Below are positions 1 through 12,387 of a stretch of DNA of 64,000 nt, one piece after another (position 1 is the first letter of the stretch; each line of letters begins with the position of its first letter). A program made the position numbers and the translations under genes. Source of the DNA: Pestalotiopsis fici W106-1 (lineage: Eukaryota > Ascomycota > Sordariomycetes > Amphisphaeriales > Sporocadaceae). The stretch lies in the NCBI RefSeq assembly GCF_000516985.1, contig NW_006917095.1, positions 1,117,449 through 1,181,448 on the forward strand, in the 5' to 3' direction. The notes under the pieces were generated by a model, which worked only from the letters and a program-made list of their open reading frames with translations, did no database searches and was not told the DNA's origin.

Positions 1-3000
1 GCAAACTGCAAGGCGGCCATCGTGGCCATCAAATGGGAGCCCAGCTCAGCCAATGGTTTGCTCCCCCAACGAAATAAAGCTGCCGCGACGGAGTGCTTAA
101 ACCCGGGTTTTCGGCAGCGCCTTTTGTCGCAAGTAGATTCCAACCACGCCTACGGGTCTCGTCCGCCCTACGGTACAATTGCGCAACATGTTTAGTGGTG
201 AATAGCGATGCGCGACAGTTTGCGACAAGGAAAACCTCAAAATGACGTTCTTGTATTGACGTTGAACTAAACTTCTGCGGTGCGGCCGGGGGGGTAGGCG
301 AGTTTTGGAAAAAGCCCCTCTCCTTTAGGCTTAGCGCAGTTCCCTTGCGCGCCCATGGAAGCAGAAAAGAAGAAGAAGAAAAGGGCACAAAAAAAAAGTG
401 TGTGCGTCGCAGAAGGACCAGAACCTACCAAAAGGGGGATCCAGTCCAATCTACAAGCGCAAACAAGCTTAGATGGGAAGGAGAGGGACGCACCGTACCG
501 GTCCTTTTCAACGGACTTGTTTTTCTTTTCCTCTCTTTCCGACTATCTTCTACTACCCACTAAAACAGAATCCCACCTGTGTATAGCTCCCGCCCTGTCT
601 CGGCGGGCTTGAACTTTTTGTCTGGTCTACCTATTTCTCTATGTCCCTCTCCGTCTTCCCAACGGGATGGAGGGGGGCAAGAGGACGGGCTTGGCGGATT
701 AACGCCAGTTGCCAAAACGGGGAACTCTGGGCACGAGCCACAGGGACGGGGAAAGTGTATAATCGGACCCACCGCGACGAATCAAAATGAGGCTTTCAAC
801 TGCTGGAGGGCAAGGAGGGGCCAGTCGGAGAAGCACTTGGCAAGCACTTTCAAGCTCCCTGACTCTAGCGCAAGGCGGGCACACCCGAACCTGCCCTTTT
901 GCTTGGTGATTCTTTTTCTTTGACAGCAATTGCTGCCCCATCATTCCCTAGGTACCTACCTACCAGCTACCAACCAGGGCCCGGGCCTAGCGCTTGATTG
1001 CTTGAATCGCGTCGCATCAATTGATTTATTCAAGATGGTGTGAAGAAAGAAGAAGTCATCTGGATCGCTTTTGTTCCATTTCAAACTAAAGGGGTGGCAG
1101 ACGAATGCGCAGTCGAGAGATACTAAGGACTTGCAGGTTGCGACCAACGTAATATCGTCTGTGCTATTTGCTTATATACCTGCTACCATTCGTGACCACG
1201 GAGCCTCAATGCTGTCCCTACTGGAAATGCGCCAACCGCAAATACAGCCAGCGAACTTCGTCCAACCAATAAACAAACTTGTCTGCTGCGTATAATCCAA
1301 ACACATTCAAAGTCGACAGATTCTCCATGATAGTTTTCAGGAATATCTGTCGCATTCAGCGCTCACGCTAGCGTCGCAACAGATTTGCGACGCGGCCGTC
1401 TTGCGCTTTTCTCCCCCCCCTCTCACGGTGAAAGACCGTCTGTGGCTCCTCCTGATTTTCTAACCTACTGCGTAAAACTAGTCTTTTGCGAATCCACTTC
1501 AGATGGTAAGCCATGACCTTTTCTTTCCCCTCAGGCCTTCATTCTTCCCTCTCTCTCTCTCTCTCCCAGCGCCACTGCGGACCACGTCACCTACTAAAGT
1601 GGTGCACACCGTATCGCGGAGTAATAAGTGCAGTAGTAGAGTAGTGGAGATATCATGTAGTGCATTTATGGGACAGTGTATTCGTTGGCCGATTTCCATC
1701 GAATAGCTTGTTGTTTCAAAGGTTGACATGTACGAAGACCAGGCATCACGACCAGGGTGTGTGTTTTTTTTTTTAAGAAAAGAGAAATCACGATTTGCAC
1801 GTACTTGATTTCGCCACTGGTGCCGTCGACTGCGTCCGATCATCAGAGAGAGCGAGAGCAATGGGTTTAGGAAGAAGTCGTCCGGTTGTTAGTGGTAGGA
1901 GATCTAGAGCGGTGAGTGGACTCGCCCTCTTTCCCGCTCTCTTACAAGCGAGCTGGGAAATTCTCTCGAAGCACTAGAACAGTGAGAGAACAGCGTCTTA
2001 CATGGGAGGAAGGGAGCAAGGGGGATGGGGGGGAATCCTCTCCGTGGATCCTCACTCTTGGTTTATGATCATCCCCTTGCGGGCACTGGGAACAACTAAA
2101 ATGAAACACGCAGAACAACGATCCATGACTCGGTAGCGCAAGAAAAACGAACAATACTAGCTATTTTTTGCCGTCTTGGTCCCATATGTCGATGCTAATG
2201 CAATAGGTAGAAAGTTGGTTGAGAGAGCGACAGAGCGGCCCTGCGGCTCTTGTACGAATCAACCATGCCGCTTGAGGCGCATCTGGTGCTCGCATATTGC
2301 TTGGCCTGCATCCAATCGCGCAAGCTGTGCGCCATATGGTTCACCGAAAACAAAGCAAAGCACCATAGCCCATCCAGCTCGATATTGTCTTTGTTTATTT
2401 CAGGGTCTACAAACACTAGATTCTATGAAGCGGTTACCCAACCCCGCTCAGCAGTGATCCTCTTTGAATGTGCTGTGTTTTTCTTCTTCCATGCCTTGCA
2501 GCATCGTTGGAACGTATGACATGGGGTCGTCCCGCAATGAACCCTTCTCCAGAGATTTTGTCCACGGGAAGACGCGGGAGCCACAATGAGATCTGACATG
2601 ATGTTATGCCTGCCTGAAAATCTCAGCTGATGATGGCTCGTCATTATTAGCTCGTCAAGCCCGTATTATACGATCCAAAAAAAATTGTGGGTTGGTATTT
2701 CCTTACCACGACCATCAGACCATTGGCTCTGCACTATTGCGACTCTGTGGGATGAGATGTCAATCTAGTTCTGCACGTACATGGCCAGAGGGGCCCAATT
2801 CATGACGATCCATCAGTTGTGGCAAATCTTATATTCATGGTCGATATATTCAACTTTGAAGGCTTTGAAGGACAGCACATCGAGAGTACATGGATTATTC
2901 TCGTAGCCAGAGACAGTATATCAAGGTATAGTTACTTGTCGGTCGACAATTGTCTCAATTCTCCCTGGGAGAAGATGGCTGAACTAAAATCAAATATAAA

Positions 3001-3732
3001 GTACAATCAACATGATTGGGTGAATCCATCTAGATGGTGCCCGTTGAGGTCATGCCTGTAGTCAAGCGGCTTCTCATTTGGAGTCATCGTATCAACACTG
3101 AGCCTCTATTCTCTTTCTCATATTCTAGAACGAATCTGCAACACAATTTTATGTAATCATGATGGACTATGACCACTCCCTGACTTCTTCTGGGTGATGA
3201 AAGTCTACCTACGCCTTACAATGACAGTCTCTCCAGGAGTTGCCCTTGGTGTTGGCCTTCTCGAGCTTCCCATATCCTCCCTAAGAATACAATGTACATA
3301 TTGATGATTGCCACGCGCCTTATTAGCGGTGTCCCTGTCGACTATCCCTCTTGTATGAATAATCATTGTGTAAGAAAGTCATTCAATCGGATTCTCTCAT
3401 CTCCGGAGCCACAGCTAGGTCTGGTGCATGCGACATCATGTAATCATTTTGAATAATCATGTCATCATCAAGTTATAATATGATTTCCGCTATGTTTAAG
3501 TCTATCATACTTTCATCTCGCCATGAACGCCTTCGCCGTGCCTCAAATTCATACAGTATGAATTTGTAAATCGTAAGAAAATGAAGCCGAAAAGCAGACC
3601 ATCTCCTTTGATATCAAACGCTGAACGCCGAGAAATCTATTCGCTTTGTTGTATTTATATTGTATTTCTTTTCTTGCTTGTGTCATGCGCTCGGGACTGA
3701 GAGCGTGATGAACCCTGATCACTTTGCGTTTC
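1..3732. other. Gene-free stretch, 3.7 kb
   Basis: No open frame here has a credible start, family signature or splice pattern. The left 2 kb is rich in homopolymer and pyrimidine/purine runs, including a CT run at 1549-1565 and a T run at 1764-1774. That texture is typical of long 5' leaders and promoters in filamentous fungi, so it may be upstream sequence of a gene beyond the left edge. The right 1.7 kb is more AT-rich and featureless; part of it will be the 3' region of the minus-strand gene ending at 3733. Confidence 0.5.
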
Positions 3733-5415
3733 CTAAATGGTCAAACCTAGAATTCTGGCGGCTTTTTCGTTGTTACCATATTCTGTACCTCGCAAGGGTG
3801 GACTATCGGGTATGATGAGCTGCTGGCCCTCCGAGTCGAGGATCTCCGTCGGATGGGGCCATTCGCCGGTCATTAAGGTGCGGCGCTTCTTCTTGATATT
3901 GCCTTGACTAATTTGTTTCGAGCCCAGATCGGGTCGCGCGCCAGACGATTTTGTTCTTGGTCGCCCGTCTGCGCTCAGTGACGAGCCTGCTCCAAGAGGC
4001 GATCTGGCGTACGGCACCACTGGAACAAGAAGATTATCGTCTTCGGCAGTCTTGGCGCGACTTCGACCATTGGTCGGTATCGTAGGGGCAAAAGACCGTT
4101 TCTGGAGTTCAGGCTCAGGCTCAGACTCGAGGCCCGGTGTGGCCAAGCCACTCTCTGGGACTCTGGGGGCCGACTTTTCGTTGGTTGTGAGACCCTTCGT
4201 GGTTGCAAAAGCAGAAGATCGCGTGTGGTAAGGATCTCTTGAGAGGAAGCCGTCTTCGATGGGATGGACCATGACGGATTGGTGATGGATCGTCAGTATA
4301 GAGTTGGTGGGTACGTTAACCCAGTTTTCTGTGCATATGTTAGTATAAAGTATAACATTGGAATTATATATGCAATAGGAAGACATGAAACTCACCTCGT
4401 TCAAAAGTGAGAGGTTCGCTGGCGACAAGCACGATATCGGCGCCCTTGTCGCGCCGCTGCATCTGGTAATCGTGACCGCTCGACGAGTTTGGCGTTGGTG
4501 TTGATTTGCTCTCCCATTGTGTTCCAGACGAGTAGTACAAACTGGCGGCCTCGTCTGTTTTACTGCTCACGTATCTGGTGCATATGACACTGTGTCCATC
4601 GGTGACGGCAAAGTTGAGCAAGCTTCTGGTGTCAATGTTCTCACTCTGAATGAGACTTTCGGGGATGCTTGTGGTAAGCTCATTGATCTCTTCAATGGTC
4701 TGCAGGAGCGCCTTTCGCAGTGTGGCGGGACTGAAGCCTTCGGCAGGCGACGAACTCGGATCAACACCCAATCTCTCCAGACGATCCAAGAATAGGGCAA
4801 AAGCCCATTCACTGTCGGTGCCACCCTGGACGGAGAGATACCACTTGTCGTGAAGCTTCTCGCCCAGTCTGCGCTTGATGTATTTCCAACCTCCGAGGCC
4901 GCCATTATGCATCCACATGAGACTGCCGTGGGTGAAGGGATGGCAATTATCCTCGCTCAACGAACCCTCGGTGGTAGCCCGGACATGTGCGAATATGAGT
5001 CGGGAGGCTGTCTTCGTAGCCAGTCGGTGTAGGTTGGTGCAATTCCAAGCGGGAATGATGGATGTAAATAAACAGGGAGCTTCGCCGAGCTTTGGGTCGG
5101 TATACCAACCAATGCCGAACCCATCAGCATTGTTCTGGCCTCTTCTCGTGTCCTATGTCACGTATGAGCTGTCAGCTGTGTGTACAATCGATCGAGGCCG
5201 GTGCGGAGCAGGTCATGCTTACAAGTCGCAAACGAGAATCAAAGGACTGCTTGAGAATTGAATGAGTCGGGTCGAGAATGAGCTTGGAGAGCAGAATCTC
5301 GTCGCTGCCCCGGTATAACTATAAGTTGCCGAGGAGTGGTCAGTATAATGGTCTGGCAAGCCAACAAGGAACGAGCACGCGACCAGATAGGATGACTCAC
5401 GAGAAAGCGACACAT
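3733..5415 (-). CDS. DUG3: Class II glutamine amidotransferase DUG3 (glutathione degradation)
   Basis: Four exons on the minus strand: 5401-5415, 5223-5318, 4396-5152 and 3733-4328, giving 487 codons. The first exon is only 15 nt and encodes MCRFL. Cys2, exposed after Met removal, is the expected nucleophile of an Ntn-type GATase. The next exon starts LYRGSDEILLSKLILDPTHS, followed by the family blocks NNADGFGIGWY, RLIFAHVRATTEG and HGSLMWMHNGGLGGWK. In yeast, Dug3 works with the peptidase Dug2 to cleave glutathione outside the gamma-glutamyl cycle, in the cytosol. The C-terminal third (after about residue 300) is a Ser/Pro/Arg-rich tail typical of filamentous ascomycete copies. All introns have GT..AG ends and phases that join without a stop. 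The function is inferred from family membership; the model is well supported. Confidence 0.92.
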
Positions 5416-6850
5416 GGCGATGGGCTGGAGTTGGTAGATTATCTTCTACCTGGAACAAAAGGTAGAAAGAAGGAGAAAAGTACCAGGATGTGATACTATC
5501 GTGACAATATCGAGGGGTCGACTAAAGTCGCCATAGATCTAGCTCGCAGGGAAGAGAAAGGGGGACCGCGAGCAAGTTTGGTAGGACGTATTTGGTGTTT
5601 TCGTCTGTCGATCAAGGGGATGAGGATCCAAGCAAACAAATGGGGTTTCGGTGGTTTATTGTATATTGTCTTCTGTTTGGTTTTGGGTTTTTAGGTTTCT
5701 TTGAATAGTGTTTTTGTGCTGTTTCGCGTGTGCGTTTTTCTTTTTTTGCCCGCAGCGCCGTTTGATGTCGACTCAGAAGTTTGGCTATTTTAGATGGTCT
5801 GACGACAGCGCTGAATTTGGGCGCGCAGCGAGCAGCAAGCAGCTTTTGTTTGGCGAGTGCCTGCCTTGTTTAGCGTATGCACGATTGAACCGGCCAGATT
5901 TCGGAGAGCGGGATGAGAGCCAAGGGACAGCTGAGAGGAGCTGCGACCCAGCAAGGCTGACTGACGACAATCGGCCAAACTATGACGTGATTGGTTGAGA
6001 TCGGACACTGAGACCCTGGGAAATGGCGAGTGGGGCCCAACTGTCATTGCCGGGATCGCTCCCCGCCCCCAAAGTTCATCTAAACTACGTATCACTAGGC
6101 ACTAGGTACGTACCTAGCTGGCGACTTATGTAGCCTAGGTTAGGTATGTAGTCTGGTAAAGAAATTTTGTCTCTTCTTATGGGTGTTGAAGACTATCTAC
6201 ATGTTCCGCTCGACATACTACTGCGCTAAGCAAAACTTAAAACACAATGCACAACTTCTGGGCTGCCGCTGCGGGCAACGTGGGTATACGGGTGGATGCC
6301 AGTTGGCATGTTCTGTACTACCAGGCAGTACCTAGGTGATATGACTGAAATTACCAGGATGAGTATAAGAAGCAACAGATCAAGTACGATTTCAAATGTC
6401 GGTGGACTGGGATTACAAACCATCCAGGATGACTCAAGAAACTTATTGAAATACTTGATACATGCTTGATTCAATACATTATTGAAAAGAGAAATTCGAA
6501 GCGACCATATATCCCTTGTAGGTGTTTTTAGGTTTTCCATCTCCACCTCAACACGTTTGTGTGTAACATTTGCTGCACATTATTTGCGAAATTTGAGTTT
6601 TTGGCGCGACCGTTACACGGCAAAGGAAGCAGAGTTGATTAGATGGGCAACGCAAAGCCACGTGGAAGTCCAGGAACAGGCACATGTTGAAGAACTAGGT
6701 TGCGTTGTGGCACCAAGCTGAAAAAGTCGAGTCGTTGTGTTGCTCTGCTCAACCAACAGCCAGATGGACTATCATTCTTCAGTCTATACATATTCTTCAT
6801 AGGAGTAGACTTATACTGTGTTCGGTCTTTGGAGCCTCCCGCCTCGCTCA
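5416..6850. other. Intergenic region between DUG3 and the aminotransferase
   Basis: Holds the DUG3 upstream region (T-rich at 5640-5750) and the 3' flank of the aminotransferase. Around 6086-6150 there are several short TAGGTA/TACCTA palindromic stretches, common in promoters of such fungi. No coding pattern seen. Confidence 0.5.
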
Positions 6851-8687
6851 CTATTTCTCCGTTCCAAAGGACTGGCGAATAGCTGCACTTAGTCGCTGTA
6901 TTGCTACCTTCATAGTCTCCTCCTCTGCACTGGCAAACGTGATGCGGAAGAATATCTCCTGAAGTGGCTTCTGTGAATCAACCCGGAACCATGAGCCCCG
7001 AGCACAAAGTACACCGTTTGCAATAGCATGGTCAAATATCTTCTCTTCCAGCTCTATTGCTGTCGACTCGATGGTGTTTGAGCACTTTTGGTGTTGCACC
7101 TTGATCCATATCTGTAACATGTCTTAGCTCGAGCTGGCTATGAAATGCGCCACCGAATACTGTTATGATTTCACCCAGACAACAAACCAGGGTGGAATCA
7201 TACTGGGAAAAGATATGAGACCCCCCATCAGAGAGACGACTGAAGTAACCAACAGTCACTATAGAAAGGAATGTTGGAAAGAAATTATAGGACTTACAAA
7301 CATTCCTGCCTGTGGAACATCCCAAGTGACAATGTCTCGAGGCAAAAACTCCTCACAGGCATTCAACAGCACATCGCGCCGTCTCTGGTAGTGCTTGCTC
7401 ATCTGACAAAGCCATTTCATATATCCGTCGTGGCCCCAAGTCTCATCCAGCAATTTCCACAACATGAGCTGCGAGAAGCCTCCAGGTCCCTGATTCGCAA
7501 CTTCAGCATGGGCGAGGAAACGCTCAATGACTTGTGCACTCGCTGTGACCCATCCGAGTCTTGCACCTGGTACTACGACTTTGGAAAACGAGTCCATGCG
7601 CAATACACGGCCGTCTGTGTCGAGACTCAGAAAAGTCGGCACCAGATTCTCGAAGTACTTTTGCGCACTTTTGTCGTCGTCATCGATCCCGCGGCCGTCG
7701 AACTGATCTTGCATTTGCAGAAAGTAGTAGGGGTCATCTTCGATAATGAAGATATCATGCTCTTGGCAAACCGCATACACGGCTTGGCGACGCTCCAGGC
7801 TCATGGTTGTCCCTGTCGGGTTCTGCCCCGTGGGAATCGTGTACAGGACGTGAGGTTTTCTCGCACCACGAGTCTTTGCATCCCAGTTTCTCAACATTTG
7901 GTCCATGGAGTCAGGCAAGAGACCTTCTGCGTCCATTTTTACGCCAAACATCTTGATGCCTTGTGGTGCAATTGTCTCAATGGCTGTGGAAAACGAATAT
8001 TCTTCCATCAGGATGGAGTCGCCTCGCTCACGGTCACACAACAAACGAATAGCCTGTTCGAGGGCGCCCGTGTTTCCGACAGTCTGGCAGGCCCGCCAAT
8101 CTGCATATGGGGGATTGAACAGCATCTCGGTATGCTCCGTGATCCATCGAAGCATCTGTGGCGATCCCATTGGCTGCCCATAGTTGAGGGCAAGCGAAAG
8201 ATCATATTCGGAGGCACCTATCCTGCTGTCGTGCTTGGAGATTGTTACATCATGATCTGGGGCACACGAGTCTGTAGATGGATCTGGAATACGCAAAGAG
8301 ATCTCTGAAAAAGGAAAGTATTCGCTAGATGGAAGCCCACCTCCAAGCGATACTAGTCCGGGAGTCTTGAGGTGCTTTGCCGCCGCTTGCTTTAACACGG
8401 AATGAGTACGCAGACTGCTCTCTGCACTAAAATGCGCTGTTTTTGCAAAAGTAAGCAGGTATTTTATCATCAAATCGCGTATCAGTGTACATACCGCTAA
8501 AGTCTTTTGCCAAAGGCTTAGTGGAAGTCTGTGATATGTTAGTCAGACATAAAGGACTTCCCTGGGGATGGCGTACATTGGTTTTGAACATATCACTATC
8601 CGAGTATGCAGCAAATCCGACAGACATGCGTCCATCCTGGACTCTTTTTGCCTGGATTCTGGCCAATAAAGCTTCGTAAGACTCCAT
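6851..8687 (-). CDS. PLP-dependent class I/II aminotransferase, Aro8/kynurenine-aminotransferase type
   Basis: Four exons: 8577-8687, 8495-8528, 7298-8436 and 6851-7111 (514 aa). The predicted protein begins MESYEALLARIQAKR. It carries the family blocks KTPGLVSLGGGLPSSEYFPF, YTIPTGQNPTG, IIEDDPYYFLQ (Asp near residue 282 contacts the PLP pyridine nitrogen) and DSFSKVVVPGARLGW, whose Lys near residue 334 should form the Schiff base. The usual C-terminal FIWIKV block appears only after removing a 186-bp intron (7112-7297). In fungi this family transaminates aromatic amino acids, 2-aminoadipate or kynurenine; the exact substrate cannot be read from sequence. Exon 2 is only 34 nt. The gene is divergent from the zinc-finger gene at 9689. 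Length agrees with yeast Aro8 (about 500 aa). Confidence 0.9.
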
Positions 8688-9688
8688 TGTTATAGGCACA
8701 CGGTTCGTGGGTAATGGTAAACGCAATATCAGGCAAGTTTACAGTGAATTTACATGAGCATCTAAATAGGTATGATATATCCATTGCTATTTGTAGCGAC
8801 TTCGGCCGATGAGTCGAAAGACTAATAATCACATCAGCAAATCCATTCTCAATCTCTCTGCAGTATACCGCGCAACTTGACTCACCGGGGTAGATATGGA
8901 TGTACCCACTTACGACTACACCCGCCACGCCCTACGCCCTTACACAACGCCCTTACGCCCTACGCCCTAAACATGGTGCCTTGCGCTCTGAACCCAGAAA
9001 CCCTGATGAGAACTTATCAATGGAGCCAACGAGGCAAGTCACCAGCTCAATTCAACGCAAGCCGATTAATATTGACCCTGCCAAAATGGCACTTTTGACT
9101 TTGATGCTGTGCCGACCTCGGGCCTAATCGAGCAACATGGGCATATAGTCATGGCAAGCTCCCTTCAATATCTCTATCCTTGAATGACAGGTCGTGAAAG
9201 GTGTCATGGAGACTTGAATGGTTGATCTTGTCTACGGAATCGCCTCTATCGTGAATGCTCTTGCGTCGTAGTCAATGAATAGTGACCATGAAGTCGGTTT
9301 CACAAGACAACTTTTCCATACTGAGCCACTACAAACTCCAATTCAATTACAGTCTTGATCAACCATAACTGAATTGCTACAGAGTCCGCGAACTTGGATC
9401 ACGTGAAGCATGATGACTGTTTATGATATAGATTTCATTAGTACTTGGGTACTTGTTTTAATTCAATCCACTTATTAGTATACGGAATAGGTAATTCATA
9501 GTGCTGCTATCATTAGACTTTTATCTAGTCTCATAAGCAGAGACCCCACCACACATGCGGTTCCGTCTGCTGCCGATATCGCGGGGTGGTTTTATCTGAC
9601 TTCATACGATTCCTTGTCTGCTGGGCGTGTACTTCGTACATGGACTGAAGAATCGCTGAAGCAAATTGAGAGCCGTCTAAAAGTAAAC
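8688..9688. other. Divergent intergenic region, aminotransferase / zinc-finger gene
   Basis: About 1 kb shared upstream region between two divergently transcribed genes. It holds the ACGCCCT heptamer cluster at 8927-8968 (listed separately) and an AT-rich stretch at 9420-9530. No coding signal seen. Confidence 0.5.
8927..8968. repeat. Five-copy ACGCCCT heptamer cluster
   Basis: The heptamer ACGCCCT occurs at 8927, 8934, 8947, 8955 and 8962; two pairs are perfect head-to-tail and the block ends in CCCTAAAC. It lies 240 bp upstream of the aminotransferase start codon. It could be a small tandem repeat or a clustered binding site; no function is assigned. Confidence 0.7.
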
Positions 9689-11371
9689 ATGGAGAGCTCG
9701 CACGGTCAGTTGAAAGCCACATACCCACCCCTATCACAAGGTGGGACTCTCTAACGCCCAATGTGAATAGACCTTGGCTATTCCGAAGCAGATTTGCTCA
9801 ACTCACTGCAGACAACATCGCTCGGCTACCACTCCAGCATCACTACAGAGGAGCTTGAGAACCTGCAAAACTTGCTCGTAGATGAAAATGTGCTTCCGAC
9901 TGAGCATGATGTGCAATACAACAGCCTGTCAGACTATCCAAGTCAACCGCTGGAGATGATAGCGCCGTGGCAGGCACACGCTCCTCTCGTCGAATCTCAA
10001 GCGATTCCTGTCCCGGCGCTGGCCTCCAACCAGACCTTGCCGCGCCGGAGAAGCCGGTATCTACGCAATGGAAGTGCACGCAATGCATCTAGCGAGCCAG
10101 TCACTCCTGCTCAATCGAGCCTCAACCCGATGCAGCGATGGCAGGAATCTCCGCCAGAAACCGAGGGCGCTTCCTTACTCGCCATTGCCGGGGCCTTGAG
10201 AAATAGTCCCCGGCACACCAGGTCTGCAGAAAGGTTGAAAACCAAGAGATGGAGTGTAGCAACTTCAGATACAAGCCTCGACAGTGCCGACACGGGCTGC
10301 TCTTCCCAGTCTATTGCCTCATCTAGGTCAACTACATCACGGAGAGAAAAGCCAAGATCGAGGCATGCATCGAGGGCACGAACAACACTCAACCGGTCCA
10401 AATCCGGTGCCCAAAACGGTCGCATATTCCAGTGCACCTTTTGTTGCGACACATTCAAGAACAAGTATGACTGGTCCCGGCACGAAAAGTCCTTGCATCT
10501 CTCGGTCGAGAGATGGATTTGCACACCATTCGGGGGCGCTATTGTGTCGCCATTGACTGGCCAGAACCACTGCGTGTACTGCAACCTGCCTGATGTGTCC
10601 CAGGAGCATCTTGTGAAAACACATGCACATGGCAGTTGTGAAGGCGAAAACCAGGTACGAGAATTTGGTCGGAGAGATCATCTCGTCCAACACCTGAGGC
10701 AAATCCACAAGATAGATGCAGCCCCGGCATGCATTGACGACTGGAAGGTTGACGCTCCTCCCATTGCCTGCCGCTGCGGTTTTTGCAACACACAGTTAAA
10801 CAGCTGGAAAGAGCGGGCGGATCATCTCGCCCGTCATTTTCGGGATGGGTCAACCATGGACGACTGGCAAGGAGATCACGGGTTCGAAAAGCCAATCGCC
10901 TCACAGGTGAACAATGCGATACCCCCATATCTGATCGGAGCGGAATCCCGCAGTCTGGTGCCATTCTCTGCCACATCCTCCCGTACCAAAGATCATTTGC
11001 ACCAAATTATGAAATCTCATGATGAATGGGCAGCCGAGCTGGGAGGGGGTGAGAGCCATCAGTCGAACCCGATACCAAATCAGGAACAAGTTGACGAGAC
11101 CGGGGCTCAGCAATCTGAATCTGCGGTATCCAAGAATTTTGTGCATTTCCTCACGTCAGGGCTCGCACGATTTGCTCGTCAACAAATGAGCCTCGGCGTT
11201 GTTCCATCAGATGAAATGTTTCAGAATGAATCGAGACGACTGGTGTACGGCAGCCAGGATGGATGGGATCAAACCATTGCCGACAACAATCAGTGGCTTT
11301 CTACATTCAGATCCACACATTTGGGGCCCAATGATGATAGCCAAGGTTCTGGGCATGGGAATATGACTTGA
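9689..11371 (+). CDS. C2H2 zinc-finger protein, probable transcription factor
   Basis: Two exons, 9689-9704 and 9771-11371 (538 aa). The main frame is open from 9767 but has no ATG near its 5' end. A 16-nt first exon starting ATG at 9689 joins it in frame across a 66-bp intron (donor GTCAGT, branch CTAAC at 9751, acceptor AATAG), giving MESSHDLGYSEADLLNSL. Residues 1-225 are Ser/Pro/Arg-rich and probably disordered. A C2H2 finger (FQCTFCCDTF..H..H) lies at about 227-248. Two more Cys/His clusters follow (CVYCNLPD...H, then CRCGFCNTQL..H..H), a spacing common in fungal proteins of this kind. Likely nuclear DNA-binding; targets unknown. No Zn2Cys6 domain is present. Confidence 0.8.
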
Positions 11372-11736
11372 ATAATATTTTATCATCCCGTCTCTAGTAT
11401 GCTATAAATACGTTCTTGAGTGCGAGGGGTTATGATTATGATATCATTCAGGTATTCATATATAGTGTGCCATAGCATGGCCTCTATGCTATCCGAGAGT
11501 GTCTTCTCTAGCCCGTCTTTCAAACAATTGGTTATAATAATGGTAAAGCCCCATAACGCCAAACGCCACGCCTGTCTTTTTTCTTTCTCCAGCTGGATTT
11601 GCCTTGTACATGACAATCCTCTGAACGCTCCCGAAAAATAATCAATTTCGCCAAAAAGTAGCTTGTCGACTGACGGAAAACCACTTTTCATTACTCTGGC
11701 TCCTTCGCAATCTGTCGCCTTCCTGGAAAGACTCGA
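11372..11736. other. Short convergent intergenic spacer
   Basis: The 3' flanks of the zinc-finger gene (+) and the 2EXR-like gene (-). AT-rich with nothing else recognisable. Confidence 0.5.
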
Positions 11737-12387
11737 TCAGTCTCTCAAGGGGCTGACTGGACTGACGTCTCCAACCTCGCCGTCGTAATCTTCGTGTGGC
11801 GCACCGAGGGGCTTCATCATGGTCTCCTCGAGCCAGCGCGCATAGCACTGGAACCCGCCAGTGCTTCCCGACACCACGGCAGACCGGCAGCCCCGCACAT
11901 CCTCGAGCAGCTCGAGCACCTCGCGCCCGGCACAGCGGTAATCGGCCTGCCAGACCTCGACCTCCAGGTGCTCGAGGCCGCTGAGCGACTCGGCGGCCGC
12001 CGCCCGCGTGAAGCCCGGCTTGATGTCCAGACGTACCCGGAGGACGGCGCGGCGCACCAGCGAGGCCATGGCGGACGAGACCACGGGGCTGTAGTCCTCG
12101 CGCAGCCGTGGGAACGACGTGAGGAGCGACGGGTGTGCTAGAAAGGTGTTGAGGCGGTAGAGCATCTCGTGCGCTTCCCAGTGGGTTTGCCGGCATACGG
12201 ACAGGATTTGCGGATACACCTTGGGGTTGGATGGATGGCTGTGGCCGGCTGTGTTAATGGGGTCGACTAGGAAGAGGAGGTAGGTGTAGATTTCCCATCT
12301 CATCTCGAGGGGAAGAGATAGGAATCCTATCCGGGGCCGGTGTGTGTCATGTTGGACGAGTGATTTGGTCTCACTATTATCGTCCAT
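11737..12387 (-). CDS. 2EXR / F-box-like fungal protein, 216 aa
   Basis: Single-exon frame from ATG 12387 to TGA 11737. After an 18-residue leader comes IGFLSLPLEMRWEIYTYLL, then ILSVCRQTHWEAHEMLYRLN. Together these are the signature of the fungal 2EXR/F-box-like family: a proline-containing helix, then a Cys-Arg-Gln helix ending in a 'LY..N.F' strand. The C-terminal half, rich in Leu, Arg and Glu, is not recognised. Members are numerous and largely uncharacterised in filamentous ascomycetes; an adaptor role is only inferred. The GC-rich coding bias contrasts with the AT-rich flanks and supports real coding. Confidence 0.72.
   Translation of the reverse strand: MDDNSETKSLVQHDTHRPRIGFLSLPLEMRWEIYTYLLFLVDPINTAGHSHPSNPKVYPQILSVCRQTHWEAHEMLYRLNTFLAHPSLLTSFPRLREDYSPVVSSAMASLVRRAVLRVRLDIKPGFTRAAAAESLSGLEHLEVEVWQADYRCAGREVLELLEDVRGCRSAVVSGSTGGFQCYARWLEETMMKPLGAPHEDYDGEVGDVSPVSPLRD

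Noticed and set aside
7271..8308. 345-codon frame antisense to the aminotransferase
   Set aside because: The opposite strand holds all catalytic motifs of an aminotransferase; this frame has none.
8927..8968. True interstitial telomere tract
   Set aside because: Only one unit ends in CCCTAA; the repeat unit is ACGCCCT, not the TTAGGG complement.
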